This document shows positions 46,158 to 55,700 of a DNA stretch of 64,000 nt, piece by piece. The DNA is taken from contig JASAOO010003472.1 of assembly GCA_030849075.1 (NCBI GenBank), positions 1 through 64,000 on the forward strand. The letters run 5' to 3'. The DNA comes from Zelonia costaricensis. Lineage: Eukaryota; Euglenozoa; Kinetoplastea; Trypanosomatida; Trypanosomatidae. Each line of letters opens with the position of its first letter. The first letter of the stretch is position 1. The position numbers and the translations under genes were made by a program. Under the pieces are notes generated by a model. It saw only the letters and a program-made list of their open reading frames with translations, was not told where the DNA came from and searched no databases.

Positions 46158-46186
46158 GGGAGGGGAGGGGGAGGGGGCGGGAGGGG
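46158..46186 (+). other. G-quadruplex-like tract
   Basis: Six consecutive G-tracts of at least three (up to five) separated by single A or C residues, on the template (plus) strand about 130 nt upstream of the TPR-gene ATG. Confidence 0.6.
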
Positions 46187-46676
46187 AGGAGTCGCAGGAC
46201 GTACGGATAGCAGCCGAGGGAGGAGGGGGTGGGGGTGGCACCGCAGTGAATGCGCTGTGCATCTCTCTCCTCTCCCTCCGTCATGTAAGACGGAGGTGTC
46301 AAGCTTGCAGTCAAGATGCGAGTGCGCGTCTGGGCAGCGTGGGGATAGGCAATCGACGAAGGCAACGTGACACCGCGCACCACTCAAGTGCCGGCACGCA
46401 GGCACGCGCGAGACATCATGCCCATTTGAACCGCTTCTGTAGTGTGGTCAACGCGAACGAGAAATACGGCAGTTTACAGCTGTTGAGTGCCGCCTGGATG
46501 GCCTGCAGCGGGGAGGGGGTCGGGGGGGGGGGGTCGCCTGTGTTTCGCAGCCACCCGTCCTGGTAGTGGTGGTGGTGCCAGCGAGTCGATGCGGCAGGTG
46601 TGGGCTGGCAAGAGAAGACTACAGGCGGGGGGAGGGTACTCTTCCGCTCGCTGTTTTTGATTCCCTGCCCCGCATG

Positions 46677-49600
46677 TCAGGACGGTGGACTCTGGCCGAC
46701 GGTGCCGGGCGACTCTGCCGCCACCCCGCCGGCGAACATGAGCTCCACAGCGCACAGCTTCAGGTTGGGCAGCCGCAGCACCGGTCGGGCTGCTCCAGTG
46801 GACTTGCGGCGTCTCCTCGTCACTGCTGCCGCCTCCGCCGCCGGCGACTGGTGCATCACCGCCGACACGAGCTCCGCTTCGGTGATGTGCCTACCGCTGC
46901 GTGACACGGTCACCGTGGACGACGACGCCGACGCAGCCTCCTCACTGAACGACGCCTCCAGCTGCAGCAGCGAGCCGAGGAGGTCGAGCACGTACTGCAC
47001 GTTCTGGCTGTGGTAGCTGCCGTCGTCCAGCGGGTCCTGTAGCTCCGCCTCCGCCGCGTCGTCGCTGTCGCCCTGGCCAGCGACGGCAGTCCCGGAGCAG
47101 AGGCGCAGACTTTGGCGGATCGCCCGCTGCAGCGTCAGCGGCGTCTCCGGCACCGGCCCCATCTCCTCCGCCGTCGCGGTGTCTGCGGCGCGGTAACGCT
47201 TCAGGAAGAGGTGCACGTACGCCTGCAGCTCCTCCAGCATCGCCGGCGGCACCACCGAGGCGGCCGTGTCCATCTGCGTCGTGGAGGATGCCGCGGAGGA
47301 CGACGGCGTGGTGGGGTTTGACGCGGACGTCGCCGATTTCTTCGACGCCGCCCGACGCACTGCAGCCAACGCGGCGCTGGTCTTGCTGGCCGCCTTCTTG
47401 GGCCGTGGCTCTGCAGCGCTTGGCGGCGCTGCTGCGGCGCGGAACGGGCCCCAGCGCGGAAGCGCCTTGCCGAGTTCTCCCTCGGCGAGGTCGACCGCCT
47501 CGTCGGACGCGGTGCTCTCCTCGTCGTCGGCGCTGACGCTGCGACTGGAGGCGACCGTCGCCGTGGCGGCAGCGGCGGTGGTGCTGGAGGCGAGTAGGGG
47601 CGGCTGGGGCTGCGGCGCCGTGTGCACGCCGCGCAGGAGAGAGCTGCGCCGCGTGACGTTGTGCGACGAGGAGGCGCTGGGGGTGGGGCTCGGCGAGCGG
47701 CCGCGGATAGGCGAGGTGCCGGCGCCGCTGCCCACCAAGGGGCTGGCCAGGAGGCTCACGCTGAGGGGCGGCTGGGCGGTGCCGGAGATGGCGCCGTCCG
47801 ACGCCGGGGACGCGCCTGCCACTGACGGGCGCTCGTACCAGACCCCGCTGGCAGGCAGCGGCTTGATCGGGCCAGTCCTCTCGCTGGGCATGACGGCGTT
47901 CACGAGCAGCTTGCCCTCCCGCGCCGGCGACACAGCCCCCTCCACTACGCCACTCGTGCCGGCGGCTGCTGAAGCGGCGGCTGCAGTGGGCGAGGGGGCA
48001 CGCGGCGGCGAGAAGGTGGTGTAGAGGGCAGGGCCGCCGTACTGAACCGCCGGCGGACGCGGTGGGGTGCTGCAGCTCGCTGCGGCGTTCGCGGGCGACG
48101 CCGTGGCTGAGCGCTGCCCTGGCCCGGGTGCGAGCACAGCAGCGGCGGAGGCGGCCTGGGCGGAGCGCAGCACCGACTCGGTGAGGGGCCGCACCGGCGC
48201 GGGTTCGTCCGCCTCGGCGAGGTCCATGTCCAGCGCACGCGAGGCCCGCGGCGGCCGCGGCGTCGGTGACCCGTCGCGCGGCGTCAGGAGAGTCAGCCGC
48301 GGGGTGATGGCGCCGAAGCGGTCGAGCAGCGACTTGCGCACCGTGTACTCGTCATTCTTCAGCAAGAGGCGCTGATAGTTCTCCTCGCTCAGCAGCGGGA
48401 AGAGGGGATCGAGCAGGAGTCGGCGCATTGCATCGTCCAGCTGCGCCGCCGTCTCGGGGGCTGTCGTTGCCGCCGTGCGAGCCGCGGCGCCGCCGCGTGT
48501 GGTGGCAGCGGAGGTTGCTGGGGTGGACGAGGGGCGCGGCACCGGCGCTTTGGTTGCGGAGATGGAGCGCGTGTGCTGCGTCAGGTCCTGGCGCACCAGT
48601 TCGAGCTGCCTGCGCTCCGCAATCGCCTTGGTGGACTGCAGGCTCGCGAGCGCCACGGCAACGGCTGGGCGCCGCGGCTGCCGCGCTGCACCAAGCTCGT
48701 GTGCCGCGATGGCGCTGGAGTCGAGGGTGGGCCGCGCAGAGGCAGTGGAGGGGACGGGCTCGCCGGCGGCGCCGGTGGAGGGGATGCTGGTGTTGCTGCT
48801 CGCCCCGGACGCGGTCACCTTCCGGGCAGGTGACACCACCGCGACGGCCGTGCCGGGCGCCGGCTTCTGGCGCATCGAGGAGGCGAGGATGCCAGCGCCC
48901 CGTCCGCGCGGCTGCGTCACGTCAGCGGCGGGTGCCGGCTCATCGCTGCTCGCGACACCGCCGCCGCTGCCGCCGCGGAGGCCCACACCGTACACGCGTT
49001 GCCGCGGCCGCTTCCCGCCTGGCGGCGATTTCGGCGCGGTGAGAGCCATCTCGCCGACCTGCGGGTCCGAGTGCATCGTCAGCAGCGAGGACGCCGACAT
49101 CTCCAGCCCCGCAGTGCTGGCCGCTGCTCCGGCCTCCTCGGCTGCGGGCGATGGCAGCGGCCGCGCTGTGGCAGACGAGGGCGAACTCGCCCGGCTGCTC
49201 CCGTCCGCCGGTGCGGCGGCGGCGGCGGCCTGCATCAGCGACCGCAGCATCTCCTCCCGCACTCGCGTCAGTCGTGTCAGCTCCTCGTTGCCGGCGTAGT
49301 ACGGACCGCTGCTAACGCCGAAGGGTGTGCGCAGCATTGGCACCCCCGTGCTCCCCCGCGGGCTCGGCGTCGAGTACGTGCGCGGCGACGGCTTGGCGAA
49401 GAGCGTGAGCGAGGGGGAGCGGCGCTGCGCTGCGGCTACGCTCGCCCCGCCGGGCAGCTGCTCCAGCGGCCGCGGCGTGCCGCCACCCGTACCGCTGCCC
49501 CCGCTGAGCCGGCCCGCACCGCCACCCGTACCGCTGCCCCCGCTGAGCCGGCCCGCACCCCCACCCGTACCGCTGCCCCCGCTGAGCCGGCCCGCACCCC

Positions 49601-51410
49601 CACCCGTACCACCCATCGCTGTGGTGTTGGTCGAGGCCTCGGACATGCGAGACGGCGTCGGCGAGGCGGAGGCGCCGCCCGCGTGGGACAGGCGCCCCAC
49701 CGCCCCGCCCTCGCCGCCGCCGCCGGTGGGCGTGCCGGCTGCCATTGCCCCCGTGAGGGAGCCCTGGCGCTCCTCGGCGTCACCGGCGCGGTGCTGCATT
49801 CGCGTGCCGCTGCGCTTCACCGTCGAGCCGAAGCGCGAGTCGGAGCCGCCCGAGGCGATGGAGGGCGCGACGGAGCCGACCATGGCGCTGTGCCGGCCCA
49901 GCGTCTGCGAGTGCCGCCGCTGCAGCACCGTCTGCTGAGCGCGGCGCAGCTGCGATTCGTACGGGGAGGCGCGCCCCTTGCCCGACTGCCGCGCGTCCCC
50001 TGCGCCGCCGAGGCCGGTCCCGGAGGGCGTGCGGGCAAAGGCGCCGCCCGCCGCGGGTGTCCCTGTGACTGGGCGGTAGAGCAGCTGCTCCTCGCCGGGC
50101 TTGATGATTGACCGCGCCCACTCCTCCGACACGACAGGCCCGCGAGATCGGCGGACGGCGGCCGACGCCGAGGCGCCGCCGTGTGCGTTGGTGGGCGTGC
50201 TGGCGTTGGTTGGGTCGATGGTGCGGGCTGTGTTGAGCGCCGTGGAGGGCGCGCTCTCGGGCTGGATGGTGAGCCGCGGGACCGACGGAGGCGGCGGGGC
50301 GACGGAGGGGTCGCGGGTGGAGGCGGCGGTGTAGTCCGCCGCGCCCCCGGTTGAGGGTCGCCGGGACGTGCCGGCGGTGCTCGAGGGCCGCGTGCTTGCC
50401 ACCGTCGGTGCTGTCCGCCTCACGATCTTCTTCTTGCCCGCCCCCGGCCCGGAGGACAAGGACGCGGACTTCATCGAACCCGCGGTGACCGAGGACATGG
50501 AAGGGTCGGGCGGGGGCGCCGGTGCGGCGGCTTCGGCGGGCACGGGTGCTGGGGCGCCGTGCTCGACCGCGGCACGGGGCTTGCCGGCGGCCGAGGAGGC
50601 GGGTGGCGCCGCGTGCGTGCGGTGTCGCGAAGCGGGGGGTGCCGCCACAGACGCGGCCGTGGTAATCTCCGTTGCATGGATTGCCGCCGCCACCTGTGCT
50701 GCTGCTGCTGGTGTCGCTGCTGCTGCGCAGGAAACGGGCTTCGCCCCGCTGACGCCGAGGGAGTGGCGGAAACCTGTGACGTCGGTGGGCGGCACAGCTG
50801 AAGGCGCTGTGGCGGATGGCTCGGTGGGTGGCGGTGGAGGTGCCGGGGCCGTGGCTGCGGTGGTGCGCGGGCGGCGAAACGCAGCCCCTGCCGCCGGCGC
50901 CGGTGCTGTGTGCTGGACCGGCGCGGCAGTGGTCGTAGGGGCGGACGCCGCCGGTGGCGGTGGTGGCGGCGAGGAGCAGGGGGTGGGCTGCGCGGCGGGT
51001 GCTGACGAAGCTGCCGTGGTTGCCGCCGCACGGGGCCGGAGGGCGGTGGCACTCTTGACGCTGCCGCTGCTGCCGTTGCCGATGCTCGAGCTCAGCGTTG
51101 TGCTTGGGCTGAGCACAGACGAGCTGCTGCCCAGTGCAGTGGCGTGCTGCTGCTGGTGCTGTTGCTGCGCTGCGATGGAGGTGGACTTGACAGCGGTGCG
51201 TCCCCGTGTGGCGGTGGAGAGCGGCCTGCGCACCGCTGAGGCGGCAGCGGTGGAGACGGCGTGTGGGGACGCGGCGCCGCTGCTCCCCTCGCTGCCGGCG
51301 ATGCTGCTGTTCAGCACGGCGGTCGAGGGCCGCGCGCGAGGACGCACCGTCGCACCGCTTGGTGCCGCCGCTGACGTCGGCGTGGAGAAGCTCAGCTTCT
51401 TGACTGGCAT
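46677..51410 (-). CDS. Very large low-complexity protein (1577 aa), unknown
   Basis: No known domain is recognised. The N-terminal two thirds are Ala/Ser/Thr/Pro/Gly-rich with scattered basic patches (for example GKKKIVRRTAPT) and are probably disordered. A Gly-rich tandem repeat of 13 residues (GTGGGAGRLSGGS) is encoded by the 39-bp repeat at 49482-49610. Two stretches look ordered: LLLDPLFPLLSEENYQRLLL in the middle and a C-terminal region starting MLEELQAYVHLFLKRYRA. The latter continues through a helix YVLDLLGSLLQLEASFSEEA and ends near LRLPNLKLCAVELMFAGG. A basic, serine-rich disordered protein with a C-terminal folded unit suggests a scaffold, possibly cytoskeletal; this is inference. 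The ATG lies 24 nt from a good acceptor. Confidence 0.85.
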   Translation of the reverse strand: MPVKKLSFSTPTSAAAPSGATVRPRARPSTAVLNSSIAGSEGSSGAASPHAVSTAAASAVRRPLSTATRGRTAVKSTSIAAQQQHQQQHATALGSSSSVLSPSTTLSSSIGNGSSGSVKSATALRPRAAATTAASSAPAAQPTPCSSPPPPPPAASAPTTTAAPVQHTAPAPAAGAAFRRPRTTAATAPAPPPPPTEPSATAPSAVPPTDVTGFRHSLGVSGAKPVSCAAAATPAAAAQVAAAIHATEITTAASVAAPPASRHRTHAAPPASSAAGKPRAAVEHGAPAPVPAEAAAPAPPPDPSMSSVTAGSMKSASLSSGPGAGKKKIVRRTAPTVASTRPSSTAGTSRRPSTGGAADYTAASTRDPSVAPPPPSVPRLTIQPESAPSTALNTARTIDPTNASTPTNAHGGASASAAVRRSRGPVVSEEWARSIIKPGEEQLLYRPVTGTPAAGGAFARTPSGTGLGGAGDARQSGKGRASPYESQLRRAQQTVLQRRHSQTLGRHSAMVGSVAPSIASGGSDSRFGSTVKRSGTRMQHRAGDAEERQGSLTGAMAAGTPTGGGGEGGAVGRLSHAGGASASPTPSRMSEASTNTTAMGGTGGGAGRLSGGSGTGGGAGRLSGGSGTGGGAGRLSGGSGTGGGTPRPLEQLPGGASVAAAQRRSPSLTLFAKPSPRTYSTPSPRGSTGVPMLRTPFGVSSGPYYAGNEELTRLTRVREEMLRSLMQAAAAAAPADGSSRASSPSSATARPLPSPAAEEAGAAASTAGLEMSASSLLTMHSDPQVGEMALTAPKSPPGGKRPRQRVYGVGLRGGSGGGVASSDEPAPAADVTQPRGRGAGILASSMRQKPAPGTAVAVVSPARKVTASGASSNTSIPSTGAAGEPVPSTASARPTLDSSAIAAHELGAARQPRRPAVAVALASLQSTKAIAERRQLELVRQDLTQHTRSISATKAPVPRPSSTPATSAATTRGGAAARTAATTAPETAAQLDDAMRRLLLDPLFPLLSEENYQRLLLKNDEYTVRKSLLDRFGAITPRLTLLTPRDGSPTPRPPRASRALDMDLAEADEPAPVRPLTESVLRSAQAASAAAVLAPGPGQRSATASPANAAASCSTPPRPPAVQYGGPALYTTFSPPRAPSPTAAAASAAAGTSGVVEGAVSPAREGKLLVNAVMPSERTGPIKPLPASGVWYERPSVAGASPASDGAISGTAQPPLSVSLLASPLVGSGAGTSPIRGRSPSPTPSASSSHNVTRRSSLLRGVHTAPQPQPPLLASSTTAAAATATVASSRSVSADDEESTASDEAVDLAEGELGKALPRWGPFRAAAAPPSAAEPRPKKAASKTSAALAAVRRAASKKSATSASNPTTPSSSAASSTTQMDTAASVVPPAMLEELQAYVHLFLKRYRAADTATAEEMGPVPETPLTLQRAIRQSLRLCSGTAVAGQGDSDDAAEAELQDPLDDGSYHSQNVQYVLDLLGSLLQLEASFSEEAASASSSTVTVSRSGRHITEAELVSAVMHQSPAAEAAAVTRRRRKSTGAARPVLRLPNLKLCAVELMFAGGVAAESPGTVGQSPPS
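49482..49610 (-). repeat. 39-bp in-frame tandem repeat, about 3.3 copies
   Basis: Three nearly identical 39-bp units (49482-49520, 49521-49559, 49560-49598) plus a partial fourth. They encode GTGGGAGRLSGGS within the 1577-aa protein. The units differ at only a base or two, so the expansion is recent or kept uniform. Confidence 0.9.
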
Positions 51411-51434
51411 GTTGTAACTGCTTCGGGTGGTGAT

Positions 51435-51470
51435 CTAGGAGAGTCGGGGGGGGGGGGGGAGGCGGTGGCA
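51435..51470 (-). promoter_or_regulatory. Trans-splice acceptor, 1577-aa protein
   Basis: The minus strand has CCGCCTCCCCCCCCCCCC, then GACTCTCCTAG with AG at 51436-51435; 24-nt 5' UTR. Confidence 0.55.
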
Positions 51471-51804
51471 AGGAGGCACGAGAAGTGGAGCTGTGATGAG
51501 GGAAGATACCGGGAGCTGGCGGCTCTCGAGTGCGGGCTGGTGTGTGTGTGTGTGTGTGTTGAAGACCGGCGGGGCTGACGGCAGCGAGAGAGAATTACGG
51601 GTTTCTCACGGCGATTTCGACGAACGCCAACAACGACAACCACGTGCACGGCACAGTGGCAGGCACCGCCCCCTTCGCGCGCTTTCTCTATCAAAAAAAG
51701 AAACCCAACACCCAAACAATGGTTGATGTCACACGACGACTGAGAACAAGAAGAGAAGGTGCGCTGCGCAGCGGGCAGGTGAAAGGGGGTACAGGGGAGC
51801 GAGA

Positions 51805-52036
51805 GGGGGGGGGGGGTGACGCAGTTGACGCACCGCAGGGGCGCGATAGGGCGGGATGACGCTGGAGGGCGTTCGGTCAGCGCCGTGTCTCAGTAATTCG
51901 ACGACGTTGCGCACCTCTCNGGGGGGGGGGGGGTGACGCAGTTGACGCACCGCAGGGGCGCGATAGGGCGGGATGACGCTGGAGGGCGTTCGGTCAGCGC
52001 CGTGTCTCAGTAATTCGACGACGTTGCGCACCTCTC
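51805..52036. repeat. 103-bp direct repeat flanking an N (probable assembly artefact)
   Basis: 51817-51919 and 51934-52036 read the same base for base. Each is preceded by a G-run (12 and 13 G), and a single N at 51920 lies exactly at the junction. This is what two contig ends broken at a homopolymer look like when placed side by side without merging. A true tandem duplication is less likely. Confidence 0.8.
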
Positions 52037-52796
52037 CCTCTTCCTTTTCAGCAGCCCTCCGGATGTGAGTGCCCGCTTCTTGTGTGTTCCCACTGGAGTT
52101 CCTGACCCGTGTGGGGGGATGGAGGTTGGGGGGTGGCGGCCAGAAGGGGAGGGGAGACGTTGAGTACGCGGAGTTGGGGAACACCGAGGGAGAGAGAGCG
52201 TTGGAGTGACGGGGATGGAGGGGAAAACACGATGTGGATGGTGGTTGTGCGGCAAGGCGACCGCCTGGCACCGTCTCTTGTGCCCGAGCGTCGCTCACTT
52301 TCATCAACGACGAGAGCGTAGACACCGTCGGCCCTGGTTGCACCGCCCACACGTCGGTCGGCCAACGCATCAACGCCACGGGTGGGCGTCCTTCCTTCAC
52401 TTGTGTTTCGGTGGATATCAACGCGATGCACTCGCTTAGGCGCTTAGTCGGAACGGAAAGACGACGAGGAAAAACAAACAAATCAATCAACCAACGCGGG
52501 CCAAAGGGAGGGCGCACCACCGCCCCCCCCCACACACACACACAAGGGCGTCATCGGCCAACCCCAGGGCACCCCGGCAGCGCGCCACTGTACCAACTGG
52601 ACAGACACACACACACACACGCACACTCGAGAAGAGAAGAAAAAAAAGGTGAGCATCCAGGACGCAGCACGCCGCACGGCGAGAGGACAAACCCACTCAA
52701 AAGCAACCTACGGAGAAAACACCAAAACGGCGTCACTCAAGCCACGACGGGCGAGAGCCCTCCACGCGTTCTTGCACGTGGTATGCGTCCGTGCGC

Positions 52797-55700
52797 TCAA
52801 GCGCGGCGGCGATGCGCCTTCGCTGCACTGCCGCTCTTCTTGCCTCCAGCAGCGGTGGCGGCGGCGAAGCTGCTCCTGGTGCCGCTGCTACTGCGGCGGC
52901 GCTGTTGGTGCTGCTGCATCGCCCTCTTCTCCTCCAGCTCCATCTGCCGGCGGTTGCGCTTCATAGCCTTCTTGGTGCTCTGCACGACCTGCTGATCCCG
53001 CCGCGCGTCGTGGACGCTGGCGAGCTGCGTCTTGAGCAGCACGAGCACCTCGTCAAGCGGGACCGACCCTGTCGCCTCGTCCGCAGCCGCCCCGTCCACG
53101 TCGTCGCCAGCGGCAGAGACACGCGCCCGCTTCTTGCCCCGCGCGGCGTCCTTCTCCGACGCACCCACCGCAGCGGCAAGACAGGGCCCTGTCAGCTCGT
53201 GCCGGCGCTCCGCCAGCTGCTGCTCCACGACCCCTGCCACCTGGTAGGCGATGAGGGAGATCTTCTCCGAGATTGGCTTGGCGCGCAGACCGAGGCCGAG
53301 GAGGGGCACCACGGTGTTACGCAGCAGCGCCGCTGGGCAGAGCTGCGTCTGCGACAGCCACCGCACCTGCGCGTTGAGTGCGTCGATGAGTCCATCGGTG
53401 CCCGCCGCGTCGTCCGCGGCCGCGCGCGGCAGCACCGACATCCACCCGCCGAGCAGCTGCAGCAGCGTCGCGCTGCGCACCATGTAGTTGACCAGACTGC
53501 CCTGCTGCACCACAGGGGCGGCGAGGGAGGCGAGCTGGTGCTGCAGCGCCGCGTACACGGCACCCACCCGCTGCTGCACATCGCGGTAATGACGCGGCCG
53601 GTTGGCGGTGGCGGCGCGGGTGAGGGCCAGCACGGCAAGCTGGATCTGCGCCCGAAGCACGTACACGGCCACCTTCAGCAGCTCTGCACGCGCCGGGTCG
53701 GCGATGGCGCGGTGGGCGTTGTACGTCTCCATGGCCACGTCGGAGCTGCTGACGAGGCCCAGCAGGCGCTTCAACAGCGTCGCGAAGTGCTGCAGGGTCT
53801 GCAGCGCCTCGCTCACGGCCGCCTTGGGCGACTGCGACGACGCGGACGGCTCCGCGGACTGCACCGCCGCGGGCGCGATGAACGGCAGCGCACTCTCAGC
53901 GCCGCTGCTCTCCGTCGCCTCCGCGGTGGCTGCGGCGCACGCGAGCTCGTGCCAGACGTCCTCCTGCAGGTAGTGGCACTGGGTCTCGACGAAGGAGTAG
54001 AGGTAGTGCCGCAGCACCCGCATCGCCACGGCGCGAACCCACGGGTGGCTGTGCAGCAGCAGGACCTCGGTGAGGTGCGGCAGCAGGCGCGGGGCGAGCA
54101 GGGGGTACAGCTCGTGCGGCAGCGCCGTCAGCATCGCCTCGGCGGCGCGCAGGCTGTAGAAGATGTACGCCCACCCGTCCAACTCCACCTTCTCGCGCGC
54201 CTTGGCTGACAGCTGGTCGAGCCGCTTGTTGCGGTGCGCGGCGGCGACCTGGTCGAACAGGCAGCCGTCCAGCACCGCCTGCACCGACCACGCGCAGCAC
54301 GCCTGGAAGGCCGCCCGGTTCTGCGCCCGCGCGGCCGCCACATCCTCGTCGACGTCGCCGGCGTCGTCGTCCGCGCCGGCGTGGGCCGCGTCGAGCTCGT
54401 AAAACTCTGCAAGGGCCGGCACGATGGTGGCCCACGTCTGCATGCCCATGCTGCGCGTCGCCCGCGGCTGCGACGCCGCGAGCCAGGACGAGAGCACCGG
54501 CACGAGCACGTCCACGCCGGCGTAGCGAGCGAGGTGCTGCAGCACGGTCCCGCCCTGCTGGCGGCACTCGACCCACTCGCTCCCTGTCACCGTCGCCGCC
54601 AGCGGCACGAGCAGCACCGGCGCCTCGTCGCGCAGGATGACGGCTGGCAGCCGCACGACGAGCGCGTCCAGCAGCTCCAGCAGCGCCGTCCTCCCCGTCA
54701 GCTCGGGGTAGTCGAGGTTGCGGCAGTAGAGGTCGATGTGCGACTTGAACTTCTCCGGCGTCAGGCGGTACTCGAGGAGGAAGCGGACGAGAATGAGAAT
54801 GCAGCGGCGGCGAATCACCGTGTGCGCGCCCCAGTGCAGGAGCAGCTCGGTGATGACGTCCATCAGGTCGTAGATCTCGGCGATGTGGACGTGCTTGCCG
54901 AGGATGGCATAGAGGAGGCTGAGCGAGACGCTCATGAAGTCGTTGCGCTCCATCACCTCGGCGCGGACGAGCTTGACGAGCTGCGTGGCGTTGGCGTCGG
55001 ACACGACGTACTTCTGATGCGCCACCATCGCGGCTGTCAGGCGGATGGCGCGCTGCTTGATCACCGAGCCGCGCTCGATGAAGCTCGTCACCGTCTCGAA
55101 GAGCTCCCTCTGCAGCCCGTTCACCGCGTCCAGCGGCGGGCGCAGCGAGACGAGGGCGAGCAGGCAGTCGAGCGCGTTGGCCACCACCGCGTCGCTACCC
55201 TCGCCCTGAAGGCAGGTGAGCACGGCGGGCACGAGCGACTCGAGCAGGTCGCGGTGCTCGCGCGTGAAGGTGACGGTGAGGTCGCTGCCCGGCGCAAGAA
55301 GCGCCGCCGGCGTCGACGCGGACGCTGCCGCCGTCCCACGAGCGGGGCCGGCACGCTGCGGCTTGTTCACGTTGCCTTCCGCCACGGCCTGCGCCTCCGC
55401 GAACGTCTCGAGCCCGTCCACCTCGTCATCCTCACCACCAGTGCCCGCTGCAGCCGCTGCCCCATCGCTCGCCTCGTCGTCCTCGTCCTCGTCCGCGTCC
55501 GCGTCCGCGTCGGACGTGACGCCGTTCTCGTCTTCCGCTCCGGTCTCCGCGGCCTGCCGCCCCTCCTCCTCTTCCTCCCCCTCTTCCCCTCCGTCGCCGT
55601 CCTGCTCGTCCGTGCGTTGGCGGCGTGCGCGGTGGTGGCGCAGCATGTCGAGTTTCATGGCCGCCTTCGAGTAGCGCTTCTCTTTTCCGATGCCAAGCAC

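Larger units (their letters stand above)
46033..46676. other. Intergenic region, TPR gene to 1577-aa gene
   Basis: About 640 nt with a G-quadruplex-like string at 46158-46186 and a G-run near 46522-46531. No gene is seen. Confidence 0.6.
51411..52796. other. Intergenic region with an N-joined duplication
   Basis: About 1.4 kb between UTP20 and the 1577-aa gene. It contains a 103-bp direct repeat on either side of an N (listed separately), GT near 51541-51558 and CA runs near 52541-52552 and 52605-52620. The 270-aa minus-strand frame across the duplication (51729-52541) repeats the same peptide twice and is not a gene. Confidence 0.65.

Noticed and set aside
51729..52541. 270-codon minus-strand frame crossing the N at 51920
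   Set aside because: It contains the same peptide twice because of the duplicated sequence at the N; an assembly artefact.
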